Shown here piece after piece: positions 13,075 through 25,086 of a stretch of DNA of 64,000 bases; the first letter of the stretch is position 1; each line of letters begins with the position of its first letter. The notes under the pieces were generated by a model that was not told the origin of the DNA, ran no database searches, and saw only the letters and a program-made list of their open reading frames with translations. Made by a program: the position numbers and the translations under genes. The DNA is from Brachynemurus nebulosus. Lineage: Eukaryota > Arthropoda > Insecta > Neuroptera > Myrmeleontidae. Location: positions 32,200,280 to 32,264,279 of the forward strand of contig JAPWDM010000008.1 in assembly GCA_035578155.1 (NCBI GenBank), given 5' to 3'.

Positions 13075-13930
13075 CTACACCGAGAGAAAATTCATATAAA
13101 AATTACTGTGCTCAGCACTACAATCGACGGGTAATAGGCGAACATATTCAATTTTGTACGGTAAAAATATAAAAATTATAATTAATCATAGAAAATTTAA
13201 AGGATAGAATATTGTTTCCACAACATTAGCTCCGTAAAATTTGTAAAACAGCACAGTAAAAAATTCCACTGCCGACAAAAAAAATATTTTTTAATTGTTT
13301 TTCTTACAAAAATTACCATGCTGTATTATAATACCTATTTGAAATGCTATCTGCTAATAGTAGAAAGAAAAAAAGAGAAATAAGGTTGTGAGTGTTGTAA
13401 ACGCTGTTGAAATGTACCTCACTCATAGCAAGTCACATAGCCAACCATAGGTGTGGACGATCAACTTGGTCGGACGGGTCGGACCAAGCACCTTGATTCA
13501 TTAGACTGTCTTACAAGCAGCAACCAGTATTCATTACACTGTGTTAAAGGACGGGGATGTCACCGTTTAATTCATCATTTTGTTACTTCGCTATCTTTAG
13601 TATTAGAATATATTGTTGGCAATCATTTTTGTATGCATCATAAAGAATCGAAAGTCGGAAAGGATCGGGCATCTTCGAAATTTTTACAGAAACAGCCCAA
13701 GTAACATAAGGTTGCGGGTCAGATGCGCAAATGAAAGAGTACGACAACAAGAATTAAACTATAACATATATGCATAAGAGTGTGATAAAAGTTGTGTTAG
13801 CACATTAAATTTTACCATGCTAGCACATATTTTTTATTTTGGTCGTCGATCGTGCACGGATTATAAGAGAGCATGGTAATTTTTCTGAAATTTTATCTAC
13901 AAAAATTATGTGATTTTTCTCTCCGTGTAG
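13075..13930. mobile_element. CACGGAGAG-family non-autonomous transposon, copy B
   Basis: Termini CTACACCGAGAG...CTCTCCGTGTAG. Collinear with copy A without its internal insert. No coding region. Confidence 0.75.
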
Positions 13931-14237
13931 TTTTCTGCCTTTTATTTTTCTTTTCTGTTATTTTATATTAAAATAACTACAGTAACTTATAATTGTACGT
14001 CTATTTTTGCTTTAATTGTTAATAACGTCAAACTATTTTTAACTGATTTGACCTCTATACCTACATACAAATTATCTTCAATTTTATCCCAATAAAAATA
14101 AAAATTGCTTGAAATGGATTTCTTTCCACGAAGCACTTTTAATGAAGAGGATGCGCTTCTACACAGCCGTTTGTATCGTTCCTTCATTTTATTTCACAGT
14201 ATTTCACACCCAGTGGACATCAAACCCAAAGAAATTA

Positions 14238-14418
14238 TTAGGGTCCATCCACACAATAGTGCCGACCATAGTTCATTCTCGGTCCAGTTTGGCTCCGGTA
14301 AAGTATTCTTAAATGAGACACCATGATTGATTGGACTGGAGCTGAAAAATATTTTATTAGACCGAGACTGGATCGAGAACGGAATGTGATCGGCACTATA
14401 GTGTGGATCGAGCCTTAG
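14238..14418. mobile_element. 180-bp inverted-repeat element
   Basis: TTAGGGTCCATCCACACAAT...AGTGCCGA at the left and TCGGCACTATAGTGTGGATC...CCTTAG at the right are inverted. CTCGGTCCAG / CTGGATCGAG extends the symmetry. Confidence 0.65.
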
Positions 14419-15500
14419 TGTACAATCTCAGAGTGTTACAAAATTAGCTTAGAACAACCAGAGAAAATGATTTTACAGGGTAAATGAAACAACACAAACT
14501 ATACGAAAACTTCCGGATCATCTATATTGCAAAACTATACACGCTTTTCTTTATTGCATCTTGATTTTTCCTTTAATATAAATGTGTGAATCACTGACGT
14601 ACACTGATACATACTAAAAAGGTCTCATGTGTATCGTATTTTAACCTGCACACCTTCTTCACAGCTTACACACCGACCAGTGGTGACCAATGGCCATATA
14701 CCGCACCACTCACAGACACTAGTAGTTCTCCAACATTTTCCAACTTAAATTAATCTTTGTAAATCACTTAGTCAGTATTGCGTAACAACCGACGAACTTT
14801 GCGGGTGAGTGAGTGAGCGTACGCGACGAAGGGCGGGACGGAGGGCAAAACGAATGTGTTGGAAGAAAAAAATAAATAAATATTAAAGTCGTATTCTCCA
14901 ATGGTCAATCGACATACAATGAGATACAAGATACGATGACGCAGCATGCGGAAGAGAGAAAATTATTGTGCTTACTAATAATACGAGTACTTACATTACA
15001 CCTTCTAGAATAAAAGCATTTGCTCACAAGAGATTTAACATCGATACTTAGTCAAATAGATGGATTATTTATACCTCATACATGGTAAATTACAAATGTC
15101 TACATATATAGTGAACTCATTATCCCCAAAAATTGACTTTTTTACCGACGTCGTCGAGAAAGGGAATAAATTTATCGGAAAATTAGTAATTAAGATAGGA
15201 TTAGAACAAAGCCAGTAACAGTAATAAAATGATAGTGTGTTAAGAACGTGTTAAACTGAATAATGTGAAACATCAAAGGAGGGTGAATCCTTGATCGGAA
15301 TCTTTCAATTCAATTTGATATATGTATGTTTTTAGTGGGAAAAATTTGGGGCTGAAGGATGAAACTTTTTTTTTTATACCTTTAAAAACTTACTCTTAAA
15401 GTGTCCTTTTAAGGATTCCGTAGTTCGTAGCAATGAAATCCTTATGAATTCCCGATTTCTGTCATCGTATGAAGTGTTCTATCTGCATTTGAGCGCTTTG
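14419..15500. other. Spacer
   Basis: No gene recognised. A short GC-richer stretch (14795-14860, GGGTGAGTGAGTGAGCG) is not coding in any frame I trust. Confidence 0.5.
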
Positions 15501-16338
15501 TACATGGAGAAAAAATTCATATAAAAATTACTGTGCTCAGCACTACAATCGACGTGTAAAAGGCGAACATATTCAATTTTGTACGGCAAAAATATAAAAA
15601 TTATAATTAATCATAGAAAATTTAAAGGATAGAATGTTCTTTCCGTAATATTAGCTCCATAAAATTTGAAAAACAGCACAATAAAAAGTTCCATTGCCGA
15701 CAGAAAAATATTTTTTAATTGTTTTTTTTACAAAAATTACTATGCTGTCTTAAAATAGAAGAAAAGTAGAAAAGAAGAAAAGAAGCTAATAGTAGAAAGA
15801 AAGAAAGAGAAGGCATCACATAGCGAAGCAAGCTGCAAAAGGTAACAACACAATCATATATGGAAGGTCACATAGCCAGACCTGGTGGTGTTATCGCCGC
15901 ACCAGCTAGCTAGCTGGTGTGATGTTCTGTGGTGTCGAACTTTCGAAGCAATGTTCAATAGAATGCCTCGCAGGACGGATGGTCATCGTTTAATTCATCA
16001 TTTTCTCAATTCAGTATTACAATATATTGTCGCCGATCATTTTTGTATGCATCAATCGAAGGTCGGAAAGATCGGGCATCTTGGAAGTTTTTACAGGTAC
16101 AGGCCAAGCAATATAAGGTTGCGTGTCAGATGCGCAAATGGAAGAGTACGACAACAAGAATTAAACTATAACATATATGCATAAGAGTGTGATAGAAGTT
16201 GTGTGTTAACACATTAAATTTTACCATGCTATAATATATTTTTTACTTTGGTTGTCGATCGCGAACGGATTATAAGAGAGCATGGTAATTTTTCTGAAAT
16301 TTTCTCTACAAAAATTATAGGATTTTTCTCTTCGTGTA
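15501..16338. mobile_element. CACGGAGAG-family non-autonomous transposon, copy C
   Basis: Termini TACATGGAGAAAAAATTCAT and TTTTTCTCTTCGTGTA. The outer 250 bases match A and B; the centre (15755-15960) diverges. Confidence 0.72.
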
Positions 16339-16586
16339 GTAGTCAGTGTCGAATGTTACGCAATTATTTAAGAAAGTGTGGTTTTGTTTTTGAAAACTAT
16401 TCTTGAAATTTTGATTCCCAGAATACTAAAGTAGCGGAAGCATTGTGATCACTTTTGAAAAATAAAAATTTTTTCCCTCCAAAATAAAATTTTTTACGCA
16501 CATTTTACGCCTTAGAGCTGCATGAACAGTTTAGGTTTGGTGTCTGTTCGTCCGTCCGCCTGTCTATCCGTTTGTGTGTCGCCAGT

Positions 16587-16894
16587 TTGCACCAAGTGGC
16601 ATGACATCTGAACTATTCGATTGTTTTTAATGAAATATTCAGAAATTATGCAGTTTGGTTCCTAGATGGTCCCCTATGAATTTAATCGGAATCGGAGTAA
16701 CGGTAGTTAGGCCGCTACCGTGTCATTCCATTAATATACCAAATTGCACCAAGTGGCATAACTTCAGAACTATTCAAGCGTTTTTTATGAAATTTTCCGA
16801 AATTATGCGGTCTGGTTCCCAGATGGTCCCCTACAAATTTCATTGCATTCGGAGTAATAGTATCCACGACGCTACCATGAAATACCATTAAATG
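16587..16894. repeat. Two tandem units of about 155 bp
   Basis: TTGCACCAAGTGGCATGACA...CCATTAATATACCAAA is followed by TTGCACCAAGTGGCATAACT...CCATTAAATG. Confidence 0.75.
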
Positions 16895-18506
16895 TCAATA
16901 TCTTATTTATTGCTAATCCCACTTCGCTCAATTTTTTATGAATCGTTTTGTTTATTTATTTTTATTAATTTATATACCTATATTAAATTATACAAAGATA
17001 TGTTTGGCATTAAATTACCAAAGTGCTTTTATATACGAGTACGAAGAAGCTGTGTGCCACACCCCATTGGCAGCATATTTTTTATTCAGAAAGTAAAAGA
17101 ATTAAATAATCATATTATTAACAAATTAAAGGCTTATTTTCATTTTAAATAAAATCAAGAAATATTTCATTCCAAGAATTATATGAAAAACCCCAATTAT
17201 GAACTACGAAATCTTGATTTAATGGATGCATAACAGGCACTTGCCAAATTTTTTTAAAATCAGAAATTGCTCGAACAACTTTTTAATTAATAATAACTTA
17301 TAAATAAAGAAAATTTTAAATTATTTTAATCATCAAAATCTCTTGAAATAATGCTTTCTTATTTAATTTTTTTATACTAATAGTTTGTTTACAATTTCCT
17401 AAGTATAAGTTAATCACTAGGCTTTTTTATTTATTTATTTATTTACTTTAAATAAGCAATTATTTATTTGGAAGCGATATAAGTTTTTAAAATACGTTAT
17501 TGGATCTAGTTTACGAAATAGATTAAATAACAAAATATATACAAGTATGTAGTTAAACAGAGATTCAAATTTTGTTGTATTTTTGTTTTAAAGGTAGAAA
17601 AAAATAATAATTTTTAAGAAGACACAATCTTGGTCTTATTCGGATTGATCTATCTGCATCTATCTGCAGAATCAAGACTGATCTTGCTCACTAACATTTC
17701 GAAATTGTGTTTTTTAGAAATATGAGATTTTTAAGAAATTTTTGAAAATTCTGATAAATCAGTAATTAGTAAATCATATTAGAACTGCTTGAAAAATTTT
17801 TAGGTATCTGGTGCGGGACAGTCAGGTACAAAAGTATAGCTTAGCGAAAAAATTTTCTTTTATCTGAAATTAAATAATTTATTAATATTCTTCAGTTATT
17901 ATATTTCTATACTACTTTTAAATTTCCGCGCGCTTATGTTGTAGCAATACAAAACCATTGTTGAAAAAGCGTTGCAAAAACGTTATAAAGTGATGTTTAT
18001 AAATTATATTTCAAAAATCGCGCGGTCAATAATTTTTATTTGTTATTAAATATGGTTTGTAACTTTGTATTTCATAACATATTAAATTTTTATCAAATTC
18101 CTTTGACACGTTTTTATTTTATTCAAAAACATCTTAAAATTAAAAACTTTGAAACCGATTTTCTCAAAGTTGGGGCGGTCAATTTTTTTTTTTTTGGTAT
18201 AGGCTCGTATTATTGGTATCGAATTAAATAAATGTCTAGAGAAGCTTCGTTAAAATCCGTTGATAAAAAGTTTTTCGCACCAGCTACCTTCATAACACTA
18301 TTTGGTAGATCTCTGCAACTTCTTATATTTCAACAATAGTCTTGCTTTTTCTCTTGGTTTAGTTTTCTTGAATCTTGCAAAAATGTAAGACCAAGACTGA
18401 TTATGCTCATCACTAGTCTTAAGTGATCAGTGGTTTAAAATGCATCTGAAATACTTATCTTATTGAAGATAAGTATGAATTCCCATACTACGGCTTTTTT
18501 CACTTA
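16895..18506. other. AT-rich spacer
   Basis: Two related pieces, CAAGACTGATCTTGCTCACT (17668) and CCAAGACTGATTATGCTCAT (18392), hint at old repeats. No gene. Confidence 0.5.
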
Positions 18507-20138
18507 CACTGTAAAAAATGAGTGTAAAATTACTATTATTATAGTCGCAATATTACTATTACTATAATAGTAAAATTTACTAGTTAGTAGTAAATTTACG
18601 CCAAAAATATTTTTTTGTTATGTTTACATATTTGAGGTGTAATTTTACGTAACTGATATGTAATTACGATTATATTACACAACTGGAGATGTATTCTGAG
18701 ATATATCTGTGATTTTACTACTATAATTGTGTAATATTACATCTTTTGGATGTACTTATTGGTATCACGTGATTGATTCTGCGAGATTGACGGCGTCACT
18801 TGAGTTTGTTTGTTCATATGTTTGCAGTTACTACTATAATTGTGTAATATTACATCTTTTGGATGCAATTTATTGATATCACGTGGTTGATTCTGCGCAA
18901 TTGACGGCGTCAGCTGAGTTGACTTGTTCATATGTTTGAAGTTTACTACTACAATTGTGTAATATCACATCTTTTGTATGTAATTTATTGGTATCATGTG
19001 ATTGATTCTGCGCAATTGACGGTTTCTGTTGAATTGGCTTGTACATGTTTGAAGTTTATTTTATTATGTATTCGAGGTTAATTTTATACAATGTAGTTTC
19101 ATAATGGTTTAAACTGTTTTAACAATTAAAATTTTTTTGTAAAAAAGTGTTTTGATGAGTTTAGAAATTCAGTAATATACAGAAAAATATCCGAACATTA
19201 TTCTTATTAGAAATTCAATATTGTATTTATTTAAACAGTATAAAATCAGGCAATGGGCGTGCATTCAACATGACTGAACACTGGATCTACTTTGGTGTTA
19301 TATTTGGTGAAAGATAAATAATTCAGTTTCAGTGTTATTTAAGACAAAATTTACCTAGTGATGGCAGTGCTTGTTAAAACTTATTGTGGGCTATAAAATA
19401 TAAATATTTAGTAGTAAAACTCAACAAAATAATGTTTAGCTTCTAATACTTATTTGTAACTTTGGTTGTGTGAACTTATTTTGTGATATATGTTATTAAA
19501 TATATGTTAATAAATAAAATTATTTTTACAAAAACGTGTTATTTTAATTGAATTATCTCTTTATAATGACTATTTACAAAAAGTGATTATAGTTTAGGGA
19601 TTACTTTGAAGTATATTTTGTAATTAAAATTATATTGTAAATATAATATTACTGAATTCTAGTCATGATGTTATTATCTATGTCTAATACTCATTTCACT
19701 AAATAGTTTCTTCTTCTATAATGCATTTTCAGGACTGATGAGACTTATAAATAACTAAGAATAAAGTATTAAACAGGTAGGTACCTATTAGAAAGTACTA
19801 ATTATTAAAATATTTTGTATTATTATATTATATTAACATTTATATTATATTATAGTTAGTACATTATATTATATTTTAATAGATATAGGAGATGTAAAGT
19901 GTACACATTATGTGTGTAAAGTTTACATACTTGTTGTGTATTGTACATCTTAAATGTGTAATAATTACATCTTTAATTCGTATTGTACGCAACAAATATG
20001 TACAGTTTACATATTTAAGACGTAATATTTTTTAGTGTACATCACAAAGATGTACATTACGTCGTGTATGTAATTTTACTACTATGAAAATAGGAAACCT
20101 ATTTCCTACTATTATAGTAGTAATTTTTTGTTACAGTG
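18507..20138. mobile_element. Non-autonomous DNA transposon with CACTGTAA termini and TA duplication
   Basis: The left end CACTGTAAAAAATGAGTGTA and right end TTTTTTGTTACAGTG are inverted; the dinucleotide TA borders both sides (18505-18506 and 20139-20140). The empty site is visible in the related Crypton-like copies (CACTTATTATTACAC). It carries a 3-unit tandem repeat and AT-rich filler, no transposase. The CACTG end fits CACTA elements, the TA target fits Tc1/mariner; I cannot decide. Confidence 0.65.
18717..19056. repeat. Three tandem units of about 113 bp
   Basis: Units start TACTACTATAATTGTGTAAT at 18717, 18830 and 18944 and contain TCACGTGATTGATTCTGCG and GACGGCGTC. They lie inside the CACTG element. 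Confidence 0.8.
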
Positions 20139-20562
20139 TATTATTACACGAGAGGTTTGTATTTTTTCGAATAAATTTGGGTTTGTCTAACGAAAATTTG
20201 TTGCCTAGCAATTTAAGGAGAAGAATTGTCAACTAATAAAAACGCGATAACGAATCTGAAGCGTTTTTGAGTTGTAGAAAACACAAATTTATTCAGAAAA
20301 AATATAAAACTCAAGTGTAATACGGTAAGATAATTTAACGAATAATAGTTATTTATGCAACAAGTTACAAAATGAAGGTGTTTTTTTCATGAGTCGTAAG
20401 TTTGTCCAACGAGGCCCGCGTTATAATAATTCGAGGGTAACTATAGTTTATATTCACTATTATAACGTTGCTGCAGAAACGTATCATAAACAAAAAATTT
20501 ATATTTATTAACTAAATATTATTCAAATCTAGTAAGCAGGTGAATTAATAAATAACACACCA

Positions 20563-21574
20563 ATGGATATAGAAATAGCTGCAGAAGCTGCAATATCAAC
20601 GTTACTACCAACAAAATCAAAAAAGTTGTACGAAATTGCCTACAAGAAATTCAGTGAGTGGTGCAATGAGAAAAAAATTGAAATAGTAGACGAAAAAATA
20701 TTGCTTGCCTATTTTTCACAAAAAAATGGAAAACCAAAAAGCTTCAACTATGTGGAGTCACTACTATATTCAATGTTAAAGGCTATACTCAGAATGAAAA
20801 GAAACATAGATATTGGTAAATTTATTACATTAATAGCATTTTTAAAAAGGAAATCAGAAGGCTATAAAGCAAAATAATCTAAAATTTTCACTAAAGAACA
20901 AATCGCTTTTCTGCAGTTAGCAGATGACAAAAATTATTTATTATTGAAGGTAAAAATTTACATGCTGTATGCATATTTTATTTTCAATTATTAATATATT
21001 TTTAACTTTATAGGTGGCATTAATAGTGGGTATTGCCGGTGCTTGTCGTCAGGACGAACTTATCCAAATAACAATTTCAGATATTGAAGATATGGGTGAT
21101 TGTATAAAAATTTCTGTGCCGGATACAAAAACAAAAACTTCAAGAGAATTTATTATAACCAAAGGAAATGTGCCAAAAATAAATATGCTTGATATTTTTT
21201 GAAAATATATGAACCTGTGACCACAAAATACGACACTTTCTCGTTTTTATCTAACCTACAGACATGAAAAATATGTTTCGCAGCCAGTAGGAATAAACAC
21301 AATTGCAGAATTTCCAAAAAAGAAAAAAATTGCACAGTTTCTAAATTTACCTAATTGTTACCAATATACTGGCCACTGTTTTAGACGATCATCAGCTTCA
21401 CTATTAGTCGACACCGGCGTAGATATATCGATACTTAAGCGCCATGGCGGGTGGAAATTTAGTACTGTTGTACAGGGCTACGAAGAAAATTCAATTGAAA
21501 TTAAGAAAGAAATTTCAATTAAAATATTAGGAGGAACAAAAGATTCTTTAGAAACATCTTCAAATGTGCAGTAA
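20563..21574 (+). pseudogene. Crypton-type tyrosine recombinase, inactivated
   Basis: Reads as two exons, 20563-20949 and 21014-21574, joined by a GT-AG intron (20950-21013), about 315 codons. The N-terminal part (TKSKKLYEIAYKKFSEWCNE) resembles the core-binding region of insect Crypton recombinases. The catalytic half has GACRQDEL (first Arg), TGHCFRRSSASLL (His-x-x-Arg), LKRHGGW and the tyrosine in VVQGYEE, so the R...HxxR...H/W...Y set is complete. It is broken by in-frame stops: TAA at 20875, TGA at 21200 (after MLDIF) and TGA at about 21221 (before PQNT). The family assignment is from motif recognition. Cellular domestication is unlikely because of the stops. Confidence 0.8.
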
Positions 21575-22229
21575 ATTACAAATATAAGTGAAGAAAATTC
21601 TTTCCTGACCCCTGTAAATTTTAGTAAAGTAAAAAATTGTATTATTGATATTTATATAATAAATAAAAATTCAATAAAAAATGGAAATACGATCTCAGTT
21701 TATTAAAAATTTGATATATTTATTAAAAAAGATTCAAAATATTTCTTTTAAATAGTTCATGAATAACTAACTATGACTGGCAGCGTTACTGTAGGAATGA
21801 AAATTGCTTATTTACTTTTTTTCACGCGTGAGAAAAAGTATCTACTTTTGCTCACGCGTAAAAAAGGAAGCCATTTTAGCACTATCACAGGCAACTATAA
21901 AGTTAACTTTTTAATTCAGAATTGCAAAAAATAGATTAGTATAATTCATATTATTAGTTAATATGTTGTTACCATGGTTCTGCAGCCAGTAAAATTTTTT
22001 TATCGTGTTTACCTACAACGAAATGTTTTGTACCATTTTTATTACTGTAAAAGTCTGCCCTAACTTTTTGCCATGGTAAAAGTGAAAAAACTACAATATT
22101 GGCTAACTTCAAAAATGCATCACTGCTTGCATGAGGCAGAGTCAAAAGTTCAAAAACGGATCACACGCATCACAACGAAAAATCCAAAGGTCATTTTTGC
22201 ATTTGATGCGTCAAAACGGTGCCGCGACT

Positions 22230-22390
22230 AGTGAACCGCAGACAGTTCAACCGCGATAGTTCAACCCCGACAGTCCAACCGACGACAAATCAACCTAACG
22301 ACAGACCAACCTACCGACAGATCGACCGATGACAGATCAATCGACGACAATTCAACCTAACGACATTTTAACTGAAGCAATTTAGCCGTT
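22230..22390. repeat. Short-period repeat CCGACAGWTCAAC
   Basis: Repeated 10-13 base words such as GACAGTTCAACCG, GACAGATCAACC and GACAGACCAACC. The opposite orientation appears at 23270-23475. Confidence 0.75.
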
Positions 22391-22539
22391 GTACAATTTA
22401 TTAACTAATAAGAACAAAATTATTTGAATTTTATCTAGCAATGAAATTTGCCTCCCTTGAGACTTGAGACTAATTAAGTATTTATGTAGTTTCAAGTCTC
22501 AAGGGTGACTCTTTACACAATTAAGGGTACATTATTTGG

Positions 22540-23240
22540 TTGGGTTGTGTTGAATTTGGTTACCTTTCGTTGAATTCGATTAGTTTAGGTGTTGTCTGGT
22601 TAGGTTAATCTGTTAAGTTGTATTTGGTTACGTTAGGTTGGGTTTGTTTATAATTTGTTGAATTCGGTTAGTTTAGGCTGGTTTTGGTTAGGTTAAGTAG
22701 GATTTGTTTACAATTTGTTGAGTTCGATTAGTTTAGGTTGCGTTTGGTTAGGCTAGGTTTGTTTATAATTTGTTGAGTTCGGTTAGTTTAGGCTAGTTTT
22801 GGTTAGGTTAAGTTGGGTTTGCTTATAATTTATTGAGTTCGGTTAGTTCAGTTTGGGTTTGGTTATGTTAGGTTGTTTTATATTAGGTTAGGATGAGTTT
22901 GCCTATAATTTGTTGAATTCAGTGAACTCAGGCTGGCTTTGGTTAGATTAGGTTGGGTTTGTTTATAATTTACTGAGCTGGGTTAGTTCAGGTTCGGTTT
23001 GGTCACGTTAGGTTGTATTAGGTTAGGTTATGATGGGTTTATTTATAATTTATTGAATTCGGTTAGTTTAGGTTAGGCTTGGTTAAGTCAGGATTTATTT
23101 GGTTAAGTTGTGTTTAGTTAGGTTAGGTTACTTTTACTTATGATTTGTTAAGTTTGTTTAGTTTAGGTTGGGTTTGGTTAGGTTAGGTTAGATTTGTTTA
23201 TAGTTTATTGAGTTGGGTTAGTTTAGGTTGGATTTAGTTA
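22540..23240. repeat. GGTTAGGTT / GGGTTTGTTTATAATTTGTT repeat array
   Basis: About ten irregular units of roughly 55-75 bases, each containing GGTTAG(GTTAGG) words and TTTGTTTATAATTTGTTGA. The TTAGG content resembles the insect telomere repeat, but the array is interstitial and irregular. Confidence 0.75.
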
Positions 23241-23269
23241 ATTTATATATTAGTGTTAAGCAATTAAAA

Positions 23270-23475
23270 TGTCCTGTGGTTTAACTGTTCTACGGTTCAA
23301 TTGTCGTTTGGTTTAACTGTCGTTAGGCTGAAGTGTCGTGAAGTTGAACTGTCATCGGCTAATCTGTCGTTAGGTGGAATTGTCGTCGGTTGATCTGTCG
23401 TCAGGTTGAACTGTCGTCGGTTGAACTGTCGCGGTTTAACTGTCGCGGTTGAACTGTCCTCGGTTTACTTGTTAC
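23270..23475. repeat. Short-period repeat GTTGAACTGTCG
   Basis: The inverted counterpart of 22230-22390: GGTTGAACTGTCGTCGGTTG and related words. It forms opposed arms within the 1.9-kb element. Confidence 0.75.
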
Positions 23476-24509
23476 AGAACCGTCAAAACAATGCATCAAG
23501 AAATTTGGTGATGCGTGTCCAGAATGCATGTCATGTGTATAATGTAGAATTATAACTACTTGCCATATTATGTAGGTATTAACACCAACAGGAATTATTC
23601 CGAAAAACAAACTGTTGAAAAAGATGAATGTATTTACCTTTGATTAAAATTGTTGAAACTATTTGAATACATCTTGCACTCAAAATAGGTATGTAATATT
23701 TTTTATTCAAATAATTTCAATATTTTCAATTTCAAGTAAGTTCAAGTTGAAATTCAAAGTTAATATACCTATACAAAGGACTGTATTATGCTATATTATC
23801 TGTAGTCTATCATGCCACATTATCTGTCTTATCTATAGCCAAATCAGAGGCTAAATGATGCCAATAGCCCGTTCAAAGACATCTAGTGTGCATCAAATTT
23901 CAAGAGAGCATCAGCAGCCAATCATGTAGTATTAGACGCATCAGAAAAGTCATGATGCTGCATCGATGCGGTAAAGTTTAAATTTTTGAAGTTACCCATT
24001 CTTCTGGGACTTGATACACATGAGTTAAATTATCTAATAAAAATATATATTATTATTCACTTTAGTCATAGCTTTTTGGTCATAGTAACACCTCTTGTCC
24101 TTCAAATCTTAAATGTCAGTGAATTCCCAAAAAAACAGCAAACACTTTTAAATGTTAAGTGCTTTTTATCGTTATATTCTGTTGTTAAATAGACTTTTAA
24201 TTTGTTCAAAATTTCATCCGGAACTGTCTAAACAATTAAAAAAAACATATTTTTTTATTTTTCAAGTGTTGTTATTTTTTTTTATTATAGAACGGAATTA
24301 ATAATACCTACTTGAACTTGGATTTGATAAGCACATAAATCGACTTACTCAATTAAATAAACGTTAATTACTACGGAAAATACTCTTGTAAGTTCTTACT
24401 ATAGACAGCGAGCTAATAATGAGAAAAAAATACTTTTAATTATTTTGATACTAATCTTACTTGATTAATTTTATCGAAACAAATATATATGTATATACAT
24501 TTACCTCTG

Positions 24510-24520
24510 TATATAAATAC
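24510..24520 (+). promoter_or_regulatory. TATA box of P1
   Basis: TATATAAATAC, identical to the P3 TATA element and about 90 bases before the ATG. A TATCGAAAC stretch lies about 38 bases upstream where P2 and P3 have TATCAAAAT. Confidence 0.6.
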
Positions 24521-24609
24521 AGTATTAAGTCTCGTAGGAATTAATTAGGTTCCAGACAACTTGATTCAACTTAACGATAAAGAAACAACCAAATTAAAAA
24601 GAAAAGAAA

Positions 24610-25086
24610 ATGAAAATAACATTGTTGATTGGCTTTTGTTTAGTATTCAGCATTCTGCTGGCAGAAACAATAGGCACAAAACCAGAAGGTATGTGATTTA
24701 ATAGTATATTATATTACAAGGGGAGCAAGTAAAATCAAGCATCAACCATTTCAGTTTTTAAAATAAATTTTATTTTACTTTCAGAGGATAAATATCGCAA
24801 TGGTCCAGTTCAGACAATCAGATGTAAGTATTTAAAAGCATTTGAGATCGATATATTATACGTATTGGTATTAGCTTTCAGTCGGTTCTTAGTCTTACAT
24901 GTGAATGCTAATGAATGTTAATTGTTTTTCGCAGTTTATGACGATGAAGCCGAATGTAAGGCTGCAATTCCGGAAACATTGAAACATGAACAAGAGATTA
25001 ATGCGTTGGTGGCTGATTGTCAGTGTAAACCAGAATATCGTGCCAGAAAACAAGTGTTTAGGATGATCTGTTACATACCTGTATAA
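24610..25086 (+). CDS. P1: small secreted four-cysteine peptide, 3 exons
   Basis: Exons 24610-24688, 24785-24823 and 24935-25086, with GT-AG introns both in phase 1; 89 residues. The precursor begins MKITLLIGFCLVFSILL, a clear signal peptide ending near residue 22. The mature part carries FYDDEAEC, then 20 residues, CQC, 14 residues, and a final MICYIPV. Four mature cysteines suggest two disulfides (inference). The ATG is the first in frame, about 90 bases after a TATATAAATAC box at 24510-24520, and AATAAA follows the stop at 25093. P1 lies 0.6 kb upstream of P2 on the same strand. It has no strong copy of the module seen before P2-P5, but has a TTTGATAAG site at 24323. The remnant at 54.3 kb resembles its exon 3. 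Function is unknown; I do not recognise the family. The gene model is well supported by identical exon boundaries in paralogues. Confidence 0.85.

Larger units (their letters stand above)
22101..23997. mobile_element. 1.9-kb element with GGYTAACTTC ends and internal minisatellites
   Basis: Left GGCTAACTTCAAAAATGCAT and right ...TTTTTGAAGTTACCC are inverted. ATT flanks both sides (22098-22100, 23998-24000), consistent with a 3-base target duplication. The interrupted Crypton-like sequence TACAATATT/CTTCTGGGACTTGATACAC is continuous in the copies at 1.76 and 40.17 kb. It has no coding region. Inside are opposed GACAGTTCAACC-type repeats around a GGTTAGGTTGGGTTTG-type array. Confidence 0.65.
20115..24033 (+). 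mobile_element. Crypton-like element, degraded and split by two later insertions
   Basis: The left part CACTTATTATTACACGAGAG (from about 20139, with a few bases displaced to 18500-18506) and the right part ending ...TGAGTTAAATTATC at 24033 match the ends of shorter copies at 1077-1806 and 39705-40210. The interior encodes a tyrosine recombinase (20563-21574). An element with a TA duplication (18507-20138) interrupts the left end, and another with an ATT duplication (22101-23997) interrupts the right end. Removing both restores the continuity seen in the short copies. Cryptons lack inverted terminal repeats, and none is evident here. Confidence 0.7.

Noticed and set aside
18717..19056. CRISPR-like array
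   Set aside because: Units of about 113 bp repeat over their whole length with no spacers; an ordinary tandem repeat in a eukaryotic transposon.
20563..20877. Intact 104-residue gene
   Set aside because: It is the first exon of the Crypton recombinase cut short by a nonsense codon; the same reading frame continues after the stop.
22540..23240. Telomere end
   Set aside because: The GGTTAGG words are irregular, mixed with other sequence and enclosed in a transposon-like unit with unique DNA on both sides.
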